Part shown: piece after piece, positions 6,606-14,219 of the stretch
How positions within the stretch are numbered: the first letter of the stretch is position 1
Layout of the letters: every line of letters starts with the position of its first letter
From: Massilia sp. Root133
Lineage (GTDB): Bacteria > Pseudomonadota > Gammaproteobacteria > Burkholderiales > Burkholderiaceae_D
Reading direction: 5' to 3'
NCBI RefSeq assembly: GCF_001426525.1
Contig: NZ_LMEW01000004.1
Location: 1 to 64,000 of the forward strand
Length of the DNA: 64,000 nucleotides
The notes under the pieces: generated by a model
What the model saw: only the letters and a program-made list of their open reading frames with translations
Database searches by the model: none
Told to the model about the DNA's origin: nothing
Program-made: the position numbers and the translations under genes

Positions 6606-9554
6606 ATGACGTCAATCTTTCGACCCGTCGCGGCGCTGGTGGCAGCCGTCGCCTGCATCCACCCCGCCCACGCGGCGCCCGTGGACAAGGCACCCGTGCT
6701 CGACCTGCCGCACGCCAGCTGGACGGCCCGCGAGGGCGCGCCCTCCAACATCACCGGCATCGCGCAGACCCCGGACGGCTGGATCTGGATCGGCAGCACG
6801 TCCGGCCTGTACAAATTCGATGGCGTGCGCTTCCTGCGCGCGGCAGGCAGCGAGGCGCCGCTGTCGTCGAACGTGGCCGGCGTCGGCGTCCTGCCCGATG
6901 GCCGGATGTGGGTCGGCTACAAGTACGGCGGCGTGAGCCTGATGGCGGACGGCCGCATGCGCCACTACCCCGGCGGCAAGGCGGGCGGACCGGCCGGCTC
7001 GGTCTTTGCCGCCGCGCGCGACGCTGGCGGCCGCCTGTGGCTCGCCACCGGCCGCGGCCTGCTCGTCCTGGGCGCCGATGGCCGCTGGCAGCCATGCGAT
7101 TCCGCGCTCGGGGTGCCCGACAGCGGGTTCGCGTCCCTGCTGGCGGACCGCGACGGCACGCTGTGGGCCGGCGGCACCGCCGGCGTGTTCGTGCTGCCGA
7201 AGGGAGGCGCCCGCTTCGAATTGCTCACACCCCTGTCGACGCTGTTGCCGCTGGTCGCCCACCCGGACGGCAGCATCTGGGCGACGGACGAGGCGCGCTC
7301 CACCCTGCGCATGCTGGCCGGCCCGGCGCGCGGAACGCCGTCCGCGTGGGATGTGCCGAACGGCGCGACCCTGTTCGCCTTCGACCGCGACGGCCATGCG
7401 TGGATGGCCGACGGCGCGGGCATCGTGCGCGGCGCAGCGGACGGCCGGCTCGGGCGCATGTGGGCCGAGCACGGGCTCTCCGGACGCAAGGTGCAGGCCG
7501 TGTTCGAGGACCGCGAACGCAACATCTGGGTCGGGACCGAGAGCGGCCTCGACCGCTTCCGCGCGCCGCGCGTGCGGGCCGAGGCGCTGTCGGGCGATGC
7601 CGCGTCGGACGCGCTGCCGCTCGCGGGCGGCGCGGGCGCCGGCGTATGGGCCGGCCATGCGTGGCTCGCCGCCCCCGGCGCGCCCGCACGCGACTACGGC
7701 CACGCGCCGCCCGGCGTGAACGACACGATCACCGCGTTGTACCGGGGCCCGGCGGGCGACGTCTGGGCCGCCGGCTTCGGCGGACTGTGGAGCGTGCGGC
7801 CAGACGGCTCGGGATGGCGCCGCCTGCATCCCGGCATCGATGGCCCGGCCACCACCTACGCGATGGCGCAGGACAGCGCCGGCACATTGTGGATGGCGCT
7901 GGGCCGGCGCGGCGTCGCGGCCTGGCGCGAGGGACGGTGGATCGCCGGGGGCGGCATCGCGGCACTGGAGACCTACGCGGCGGCTACCGTCGCGGCGGAC
8001 CGGCGCGGGCGGGTCTGGTTCGGCTCCGTCGGCGACGACCTCGTCCTCCTCGACGGCGGCCAGATACGGCATTACGGCCGCGCGGACGGCCTCACGGTCG
8101 GCACCGTCGTCCAGATCCTGCCGGCCGGCGCCGGCGCCTGGATCGGCGGCGAGAATGGGCTCATGCATTTCGACGGCACCCGCTTCACGCCCGTCGCGGG
8201 CCGCAACGGCGAGCCGTTCGCCGGCATCACGGGGATGGTGTTCGCGCGCGACGGCACCCTGTGGCTCAACGGCGCCGGCGGCATTTCCAGCATCGCGCCG
8301 GCCGAACAGCAACAGGTGTTGCGCGAGCCCGGGTACGCCGTCTCCTACGGCCGGCTCGATTACCGCGACGGCCTGCGCGGCACGGCCGGGGCGATCATCC
8401 CGGTGCCGTCCGCGACCCGCAGCGACGACGGCACGCTGTGGTTCACCACGATCGGCGGCGTCTACGGCTTCGACCCGGCCGCGCTGCCGCGCAATACCCT
8501 GGTGCCGCCCGTCGTCATCACGGGACTGAAATCCGGCGCGGCCGCGTTCGCGGCACGCGCCGGCATGCGCCTGCCGGCGGGGACGGACACGCTGGACGTG
8601 GACTTCACCGCGCTCTCCTACCGCGAGCCCGGGCGCGTGGCCTTCCGCTACCGGCTCGACGGCGTCGACCACGACTGGCGCGACGGCGGCGAGCGGTCCG
8701 CCCACTACACCAATCTCGGGCCGGGCCGCTACCGGTTCCGCGTGCTCGCGTCGAACGACGACGGCGTGTGGAACACGGAGGGCGCCGCGCTCGCGTTCGA
8801 CATCGCCCCGAGCCTGACGCAGACCACCTGGTTCCGCGTCCTGTGCGTCGTGGCGGCGGTGGTCGTCGCATGGCGCCTGCAGTTGTTCTGGATGCGCCGG
8901 ACCGCACGCCGGCTCGCCGTCCGCATGGGCGAACGGACCGCCGAACGCGAGCGTATCGCGCGCGAACTGCACGACACGCTGCTGCAATCGATCCAGGGGC
9001 TGATGCTGCTGTTCTGGAGCACGGCCAGCCGGCTGACGGCGGACGCGCGCGCGCCGCTGGAAGCCGCCCTGGCGCGCGCCAATGGCGTCGTGGCCGAGGG
9101 CCGCGACCGCGTGGCCGGCCTGCGCACGTCCGCCGTGCCCGATGCCGACCTGGCGGGCGCGCTGCGCCGCTTCGCCGAACCGCTGGCCCGCGACGCCGGT
9201 ATCGCCTTCCACCTGTATGCCGACGGCCGCGCGCGCAGGCTGCGCGAACCCGCCGCCGACGAAGCTTTCGCCATCGCCCGCGAAGCGCTGTGGAATGCGT
9301 TCACGCACGCGCGCGCACGTGCGGTCGACGTCACGCTGCAGTACGCGCCGTCGGCGCTGGTCGTCACGATCGCCGACAACGGCGTCGGCCTGCCGGACGA
9401 TATCGACCTCGAACGCGGGCGCGACGGCCACTGGGGCATCCCCGGCCTGCGCGAGCGCGCCCGCACGCTGGGCGCGGCGCTGACGGTCCAGACGTCGCCC
9501 GGCGACGGCACGGCGTGGACGCTGCGCGTGCCGGCGCCGATCGCCTATGCCTGA
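6606..9554 (+). CDS. Hybrid-type periplasmic propeller sensor histidine kinase
   Basis: A 982-residue sensor of the two-component-regulator-propeller family. A signal peptide (~1-23, ending HAA) is followed by ~600 residues of Reg_prop blade repeats (recurring DGWIWIGSTSGLYKFDG, DGRMWVGYKYGGVS, RNIWVGTESGLDRFR), a YYY domain (~660-740; FRYRLDGVDHDWRDGG, YTNLGPGRYRFRV), one membrane helix (~745-765) and a HisKA_3 kinase core: ARELHDTLLQSIQG with the phosphoacceptor His ~789, N box EALWNAFTHA, G boxes DNGVGLPDD and GIPGLRERA. Such sensors often detect polysaccharide fragments. No response regulator is adjacent and there is no receiver domain, so its partner lies elsewhere. The signal peptide confirms the start. 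Confidence 0.92.
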   Translation: MTSIFRPVAALVAAVACIHPAHAAPVDKAPVLDLPHASWTAREGAPSNITGIAQTPDGWIWIGSTSGLYKFDGVRFLRAAGSEAPLSSNVAGVGVLPDGRMWVGYKYGGVSLMADGRMRHYPGGKAGGPAGSVFAAARDAGGRLWLATGRGLLVLGADGRWQPCDSALGVPDSGFASLLADRDGTLWAGGTAGVFVLPKGGARFELLTPLSTLLPLVAHPDGSIWATDEARSTLRMLAGPARGTPSAWDVPNGATLFAFDRDGHAWMADGAGIVRGAADGRLGRMWAEHGLSGRKVQAVFEDRERNIWVGTESGLDRFRAPRVRAEALSGDAASDALPLAGGAGAGVWAGHAWLAAPGAPARDYGHAPPGVNDTITALYRGPAGDVWAAGFGGLWSVRPDGSGWRRLHPGIDGPATTYAMAQDSAGTLWMALGRRGVAAWREGRWIAGGGIAALETYAAATVAADRRGRVWFGSVGDDLVLLDGGQIRHYGRADGLTVGTVVQILPAGAGAWIGGENGLMHFDGTRFTPVAGRNGEPFAGITGMVFARDGTLWLNGAGGISSIAPAEQQQVLREPGYAVSYGRLDYRDGLRGTAGAIIPVPSATRSDDGTLWFTTIGGVYGFDPAALPRNTLVPPVVITGLKSGAAAFAARAGMRLPAGTDTLDVDFTALSYREPGRVAFRYRLDGVDHDWRDGGERSAHYTNLGPGRYRFRVLASNDDGVWNTEGAALAFDIAPSLTQTTWFRVLCVVAAVVVAWRLQLFWMRRTARRLAVRMGERTAERERIARELHDTLLQSIQGLMLLFWSTASRLTADARAPLEAALARANGVVAEGRDRVAGLRTSAVPDADLAGALRRFAEPLARDAGIAFHLYADGRARRLREPAADEAFAIAREALWNAFTHARARAVDVTLQYAPSALVVTIADNGVGLPDDIDLERGRDGHWGIPGLRERARTLGAALTVQTSPGDGTAWTLRVPAPIAYA

Positions 9555-9578
9555 ACACCCGATCAAAGGAGCACTCAC

Positions 9579-10166
9579 ATGGATACCGCACCATTCGCCC
9601 ACTGCGCCTGGCACAACGAACCGCCGGCGCACCGGATCGAAGACGGCACGCTGCATGTCGTCACCGGCGACCGCACGGATTTCTGGCGCATCACGGGCTA
9701 TGGCTTCATCCGCGACAACGGCCACTTCTTCGGCGCGCCCGCCGCCGACGGATTCACGGCCCAGGTGCACGTACGCGCGGCGTTCGCCGAACTGTACGAC
9801 CAGGCCGGCCTCATGGTCCGCATCGACGAGCAGCGCTGGATCAAGGTAGGTGTCGAGTTCTCGGACGGCCAGGCGCTGCTCAGCACCGTGCTGACGAACG
9901 GGACGTCCGACTGGGCCGTCGCGCCGGCGCCGGCGCTGCCCGACGGCTTCTGGCTGCGCGTGACCGTCGGCGCCGGCGTCATCCGCGTGCAGTACTCGGC
10001 GGACGGCACGACGTGGCCGATGCTGCGCCTGGCGCCCTTCCCGGCCGCGCCGCGCTATCTGGTGGGACCGATGTGCTGCACGCCGCAGCGCGCGGGGCTC
10101 GCCGTCGCGTTCAGCGACTTCACGCTGGGCCCCGCACTCGGCAAGGACCTGCACGACCTGAGCTGA
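9579..10166 (+). CDS. DUF1349 concanavalin-like protein
   Basis: A 195-residue protein matching the DUF1349 family (beta-sandwich, concanavalin-like), with the typical NEPP opening, TDFWRITGYGFIRDNGHFF, YDQAGLMVRIDEQRWIKVGVE and QYSADGTTWPMLRL segments. No signal peptide, so cytoplasmic. AAAGGAG is well placed before the ATG. It follows the propeller kinase by 24 bp on the same strand and is probably co-transcribed. The family's biochemical role is not settled; sugar binding is only a structural guess. Confidence 0.85.
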   Translation: MDTAPFAHCAWHNEPPAHRIEDGTLHVVTGDRTDFWRITGYGFIRDNGHFFGAPAADGFTAQVHVRAAFAELYDQAGLMVRIDEQRWIKVGVEFSDGQALLSTVLTNGTSDWAVAPAPALPDGFWLRVTVGAGVIRVQYSADGTTWPMLRLAPFPAAPRYLVGPMCCTPQRAGLAVAFSDFTLGPALGKDLHDLS

Positions 10167-10754
10167 CTAGCCCGGAAACATCAGGCGCAGCAGATCGTCC
10201 GCCACGGCCTCGAGCTGGGCGACGTCGCGGTACACGCGCTCCAGCACCACCATGCCCCGCGTCGTCGTCGTGACGAGGCGCGCGGCCGCGGCGGGCGGCA
10301 ATGCGAGCCGGCCGGCGGCATCGGGCTGCCCCAGGCGCTCCGCCAATGCCTGCTGCACATCGTCCAGCAGGCCGCGCAGCGCGGCCCGGATCGCATCGTC
10401 CATCGCCGTCTCGTCCGTCGCGGTCTTGGTCGTCAGGCAGCCGCGCGTCACCTCGTCGTCGTCGACGGCCGTCACCATGTCGATCGCCAGGCGCAGGTAG
10501 CGCCGCAGCGCTTCCTCGGCCGTGGGCGCGGCCAGCGCTTCGCGCAGGCTGTCCAGGTAGCGCGTGCGGTAACGCCCGAACACGCGCAGGAACAGCGCCT
10601 GCTTGTCGCCGTAAGCGTGGTACAGCGAACCGCGCAGGACACCGGTCGCCTGGGCGACGTCCTGCATGGACGTGGCGCCGAACCCGCGCCGCCAGAACAG
10701 CAGCAGCGCGCGGTCGAGCACCTCGTCTTCATCGAATTGTTTTGTGCCTGCCAT
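10167..10754 (-). CDS. TetR/AcrR-family transcriptional repressor
   Basis: A 195-residue regulator. The N-terminal helix-turn-helix (~8-55: FDEDEVLDRALLLFWRRGF, TSMQDVAQATGVLRGSLYHA, YGDKQALF) is typical TetR; the C-terminal region is the ligand-binding and dimer domain, with CLTTKTATDE resembling regulators of the YcdC/NemR-like class. The start at 10754 gives a canonical TetR N-terminus; upstream extensions run into the operator. It is divergent from an MFS transporter, and the shared intergenic region holds two palindromes that it most likely binds, repressing both itself and the transporter. The inducer is unknown. Confidence 0.9.
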   Translation of the reverse strand: MAGTKQFDEDEVLDRALLLFWRRGFGATSMQDVAQATGVLRGSLYHAYGDKQALFLRVFGRYRTRYLDSLREALAAPTAEEALRRYLRLAIDMVTAVDDDEVTRGCLTTKTATDETAMDDAIRAALRGLLDDVQQALAERLGQPDAAGRLALPPAAAARLVTTTTRGMVVLERVYRDVAQLEAVADDLLRLMFPG

Positions 10755-10760
10755 GCCTCG

Positions 10761-10789
10761 ATTATCGGCATCCTTGACAGCCCTGTCAA
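10761..10789 (-). promoter_or_regulatory. tetR promoter, near-consensus, leaderless type
   Basis: On the minus strand TTGACA (10789-10784), a 17-bp spacer and GATAAT (10766-10761) form an almost perfect promoter. The repressor ATG at 10754 starts 6 bases after the -10 box, so the mRNA should have little or no leader. The -35 box lies inside operator copy 1, which explains autorepression. Confidence 0.65.
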
Positions 10790-10808
10790 GTTTGACTAAC
10801 CTGTCAAA
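10773..10808. promoter_or_regulatory. Two abutting 18-bp TetR operators
   Basis: Copy 1 (10773-10790) is a perfect palindrome, CTTGACAG-CC-CTGTCAAG. Copy 2 (10791-10808) directly abuts it with the same half-site core, TTTGAC-N6-GTCAAA. Together they cover the tetR -35 box and, on the plus strand, a possible transporter promoter (TTGACA 10774-10779, 17 bp, TAACCT 10797-10802). One repressor could therefore shut off both directions. Confidence 0.75.
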
Positions 10809-10833
10809 CATGAACCCACAACAAGGATCCAGC

Positions 10834-12108
10834 ATGGACACCACCCTCGACCGCGCCGCCGCCACGCGCGCCATTCTCGCCGGCCTGTGCGCCAGCCTGG
10901 TCGGCATCGGCCTCGCACGCTTCGCCTACACGCCTTTGATTCCGCCGCTGATCGAGGCGCACTGGTTCGCCGCGCAGGACGTCATGTTCCTCGGCGCGGC
11001 CAACCTCGTCGGCTACCTGGCGGGCGCGCTCGCGGGCCGGCCGCTCGCCGCGCGCCTGGGCAGCCGGCGCACCCTGCAACTGATGATGGCCCTCGCCTCG
11101 CTCGCGTTCTTCGCCTGCGCCCTGCCCCTGTCCGTCGCCTGGTTCTTCGGGTGGCGCTTCCTGTCGGGCCTGTCCGGCGGCATCATCATGGTATTGGCCG
11201 CGCTGAGCATCCTGCCGCAGGTGCCGCCGGAGCGGCGCGGCGTCGCCAGCGGCGCGATCTTCCTGGGGCTCGGGCTCGGCATCGCGGCCTCGGGCACCGT
11301 CGTGCCGCTGCTGCTGAACGAAGGCCTCGCCGCCACCTGGGCCGGGCTGGGCGCGCTGTCGCTGCTGCTCACCCTCGTCAGCTGGCGCTGGTGGCCGCAA
11401 GCGGCGGCCGCCGCGCCCGCGGCCAGCGCCGGCCGCGCGCCCGCGCACGCCGGCTTCGCGCTGAAACTGATCTATGCGCAGTACGCGCTGAAGGCCGTCG
11501 GCCTCGTGCCCATGATGGTGTTCCTCGTCGATTACATCGCCCGCGGCCTGCACCTGGGCAGCCATACGGCGGCGCTGTTCTGGGTCGTCTACGGCCTCGG
11601 CGCGACGGCCGGGCCGATGCTGTACGGCGTGCTGGGCGACCGCTTCGGCATCGGCACCGCGACGCGCATCGCGCTGGTCCTGCAGATCCTCGCCGCGGGC
11701 GTGCTGGTCCTCGCGCACGGCCTCGCCGGCCTGCTGGCGGCCACGTTCGTCATCGGCACCTACCCGCCCGGCATCGTCCCGCTGACCCTCGGCCGCATCC
11801 GCCACACCTTGCCGCAGGACGTGCCCGCGCAGGGTGCCGCCTGGAGCCGCGCGACGACGATCTTCGCCCTGTTCCAGGCGCTCGCGGGCTACGCGTATTC
11901 CTGGATCTTCGCGGCGACCGGGGGCGACCACCGGGTGCTGATGGAGATCGGCGCCGCGGCCCTCGCCGTCGCGCTGGTGTCGGACCTGCTGCTGGCGCGC
12001 GCGGCGTGGGCGCCGCTCGCCGGCGCGGCGGATCAGGCGGCGCGCCTGTCCACATCCGCGCCGGCCCGCAACGACCGCGGCGGCACGCAGGCCGGCCGCG
12101 CCAGGTAA
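10834..12108 (+). CDS. MFS transporter, YbfB/YjiJ family
   Basis: A 424-residue inner-membrane transporter with about 12 hydrophobic helices, beginning in the family style (GLCASLVGIGLARFAYTPLIPPLI) and carrying the loop motif LAARLGSRR between helices 2 and 3. YbfB/YjiJ-type proteins are predicted exporters; the substrate is unknown. AAGGA precedes the ATG at 10834; an ATG at 10810 would add eight residues. Control by the divergent TetR repressor is likely, making an efflux role probable. The last ~25 codons overlap the end of the convergent EAL gene by 76 bp, and that tail is hydrophilic and dispensable-looking. Confidence 0.9.
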   Translation: MDTTLDRAAATRAILAGLCASLVGIGLARFAYTPLIPPLIEAHWFAAQDVMFLGAANLVGYLAGALAGRPLAARLGSRRTLQLMMALASLAFFACALPLSVAWFFGWRFLSGLSGGIIMVLAALSILPQVPPERRGVASGAIFLGLGLGIAASGTVVPLLLNEGLAATWAGLGALSLLLTLVSWRWWPQAAAAAPAASAGRAPAHAGFALKLIYAQYALKAVGLVPMMVFLVDYIARGLHLGSHTAALFWVVYGLGATAGPMLYGVLGDRFGIGTATRIALVLQILAAGVLVLAHGLAGLLAATFVIGTYPPGIVPLTLGRIRHTLPQDVPAQGAAWSRATTIFALFQALAGYAYSWIFAATGGDHRVLMEIGAAALAVALVSDLLLARAAWAPLAGAADQAARLSTSAPARNDRGGTQAGRAR

Positions 12109-12785
12109 TAGCCCTGCACGTGGTCGATGCCGAGCTCGCGCACCTTCGCGAGTTCGGCTGCCGTCTCGATGCCCTCCGCGATCACCTGCGTGCCGCAGGC
12201 CCGCGCGATGTCCCGGATCGCGGCCAGGAACGCCTGCCGCACGGGGTCGCGGTCGATGCCGCGCACGAACACCATGTCGATCTTGACCCAGGCCGGCCGC
12301 AATTCGAGCCACAGGCGCAGCGACGCGAAGCCGGCGCCCAGGTCGTCGATGGCGAGCGTGAAGCCGTGCCGGCCGAGCCGGCGCGCGACCCGGCGCAGGC
12401 GCGCAAAGTCGCCCACGGCCTGTTCCTCGGTGAGCTCGATGGCGACCCGGCTGCCGTCGATGCCGAGGCCGGCCAGCTCGCCGATGAGCGCGCGCGGCGC
12501 CAGCAGCGTCGCCGCGCTGGTGTTCGCGAACAGCCGGCCGGGCAACGCCAGCGCGGCGAAGCGCGACCAGACCGTGCGCAGGCAGGCCCGTTCCAGCTCC
12601 GCCTGCCGGCCGGCGGCGCGCGCCGCGGCGAACAGCGCCGCCGGCATCTCCAGCGGCGATCCGGCCGGGCCGCGGATCAGGCCTTCGTACCCGACGATGT
12701 CGAGATCGCGGCTGGCGGCGATCGGCTGGAACACGGCCGCAAGCCGTCCTCCGCGCAGGACGTCGTCAAGGGAGTCGTTGGTCAT
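12033..12785 (-). CDS. EAL-domain c-di-GMP phosphodiesterase
   Basis: A 250-residue stand-alone EAL domain that would hydrolyse c-di-GMP to pGpG. The signature is slightly altered (YEGLIRG in place of EALIR), but the metal and substrate residues are visible: Asn in LFANTSAATL, Glu in AIELTEEQ, the DD pair in AIDDLGAGFASL, Lys in WVKID, Glu in VIAEGIETAAEL and QGYYLARP at the end. It is probably active. Its ATG overlaps the stop of the upstream GGDEF gene (ATGA), so synthesis and breakdown enzymes are made from one coupled message. The 3' end overlaps the convergent transporter by 76 bp. Confidence 0.9.
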   Translation of the reverse strand: MTNDSLDDVLRGGRLAAVFQPIAASRDLDIVGYEGLIRGPAGSPLEMPAALFAAARAAGRQAELERACLRTVWSRFAALALPGRLFANTSAATLLAPRALIGELAGLGIDGSRVAIELTEEQAVGDFARLRRVARRLGRHGFTLAIDDLGAGFASLRLWLELRPAWVKIDMVFVRGIDRDPVRQAFLAAIRDIARACGTQVIAEGIETAAELAKVRELGIDHVQGYYLARPACVPPRSLRAGADVDRRAA

Positions 12786-14098
12786 GGCGTGCCCGTGGAG
12801 TGAAAGAATGCGTAGCCGGCCCCGCCGGCCTGCTTGGCGCGGTACATCGCGGTGTCGGCGTGGCGGAGCAGCGTGCGCGCGTCCATGCCGTCGTCCGGGA
12901 AGACGCTGACGCCGATGCTGCACGCGGCGGCGGCCGGCGCGCGCACGACGCGGTCGAGGATCGCGGCGATGTCGGCGCGCGCGGCGACGTCGGACAGCAC
13001 GATGACGAATTCGTCGCCGCCGATGCGTGCGACCATGTCCTCGCCCCGCACCTGGCCCCTGAGCTGGCGCGCCAGGTCGACCAGGGCCAGGTCGCCCGCC
13101 TCGTGGCCCTGCGCGTCGTTGATCTGTTTGAGCTTGTCCATGTCGACGAACGCCACGCCCACGCGCAGGCCGGCGGCGCGCGCGGCGCGCAGGGCGCCGT
13201 CCAGGTGTTGCTGGAGGCCGGCGCGGTTGGGCAGGCCCGTCATGGCGTCGTGCGTGGCCAGGTGGCGGATGCGGCGCTCCGACCGCTTGCGCTCCGTGAT
13301 GTCTTCCACCATCGCGATAAAGTACTGGGGCGTGCCGTCGGCGCCGCGCGCAAGCGAGCTGTTGACGCTCACCCAGACCGGCGTCCCGTCCTTCCTGACG
13401 TAGCGCTTTTCGCGCGTCGTGTACGGGATGTCGCCATCGAGCAGGCGCCGGTACGCGAGCGCGTCGTTGTCGGTGTCGTCGGGGTGGGTGGTCTGCCGCA
13501 CCGTCAGCGCGAGGAGTTCGGCTTCCGGATAGCCGACGATGGCGGCGAGCCGCGCGTTCACGCGGCTCCAGCGGCCGTCCAGCGTGACGTGGGCGAGGCC
13601 GATGGCGGCCTGGCTGAACGTGATGCCGCAGCGGGTGCTCGCGGCCCCCAGTTCGCTGGCCGTGCGCACCCACGCGCTCGCGTCGCGCAGCGCCACGACG
13701 AGCAGGTCGCGCCCGGCCACGCGCGCGCGGGTGGCGCGCAGCGCGACCGGCACCGCGCCGCCATCGGCCCGTATGAAGCGATACGCGCCGTCCTCCGGCG
13801 GCGCCAGCAGCAGCGCGGCGGGTGTCGGCGTGCTGCCGTCCTCGGTGCGCAGGCGCCGGCAGATGGCGTCGAAGCCGATGCCGGGCAGCGCGGCGCCGTC
13901 GAGCTCCAGCAGCACGAGCGCGGGCGCGTTGATCTGGCGGACCCGCCACGTCCGGGTGTCGACCACCACCACGCCCTCGGCGCTGCCGTCCAGGGCGGCG
14001 CGGGCGAGCGCGAGCTCGTCTTCCAGTCGGGCAAGCCGCTCCGCCCCATCGGGTGCCATGGCTGTGCTTGAAAAAATTGCTACGGATGATGTCGACAT
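12782..14098 (-). CDS. PAS-PAS-GGDEF diguanylate cyclase
   Basis: A 438-residue cytoplasmic enzyme making c-di-GMP from two GTP. Two PAS-like regions (~25-135 and ~155-280; the second has IVGYPEAELL, HPDD, REKRYVRKDGTPVWV, MVEDITERKR) precede a GGDEF domain (~290-435) with an intact GGDEF near residue 361. An RxxD product-inhibition site, RGED, lies five residues before it, so activity and feedback control are both expected. The start is the ATG at 14098 (a TTG eight codons upstream is possible); neither has a clear ribosome site. Coupled to the EAL gene by a 4-bp overlap, it forms a split GGDEF/EAL pair. Confidence 0.9.
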   Translation of the reverse strand: MSTSSVAIFSSTAMAPDGAERLARLEDELALARAALDGSAEGVVVVDTRTWRVRQINAPALVLLELDGAALPGIGFDAICRRLRTEDGSTPTPAALLLAPPEDGAYRFIRADGGAVPVALRATRARVAGRDLLVVALRDASAWVRTASELGAASTRCGITFSQAAIGLAHVTLDGRWSRVNARLAAIVGYPEAELLALTVRQTTHPDDTDNDALAYRRLLDGDIPYTTREKRYVRKDGTPVWVSVNSSLARGADGTPQYFIAMVEDITERKRSERRIRHLATHDAMTGLPNRAGLQQHLDGALRAARAAGLRVGVAFVDMDKLKQINDAQGHEAGDLALVDLARQLRGQVRGEDMVARIGGDEFVIVLSDVAARADIAAILDRVVRAPAAAACSIGVSVFPDDGMDARTLLRHADTAMYRAKQAGGAGYAFFHSTGTP

Positions 14099-14219
14099 GG
14101 TATGTTCATTGAGCTGAATCAAAAAAGGCCATGGTGACGATTATTGGGCACTTTGCCGACATAAAACAGATTCAGTTGCAGCGCGTTTTTCCATATCAGA
14201 TGCAGACCGAAGGGATCCA

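Noticed and set aside
6612-10154. A 1,180-codon minus-strand open frame
   Set aside because: Antisense of the same genes. The coding-strand frame carries a signal peptide, kinase boxes and propeller repeats, so the antisense frame is an artefact.
6350-10273. A 1,307-codon plus-strand open frame
   Set aside because: It is an out-of-frame shadow of the propeller kinase and DUF1349 genes, Arg/Pro/Ala-rich with no motifs; high GC leaves such frames open.
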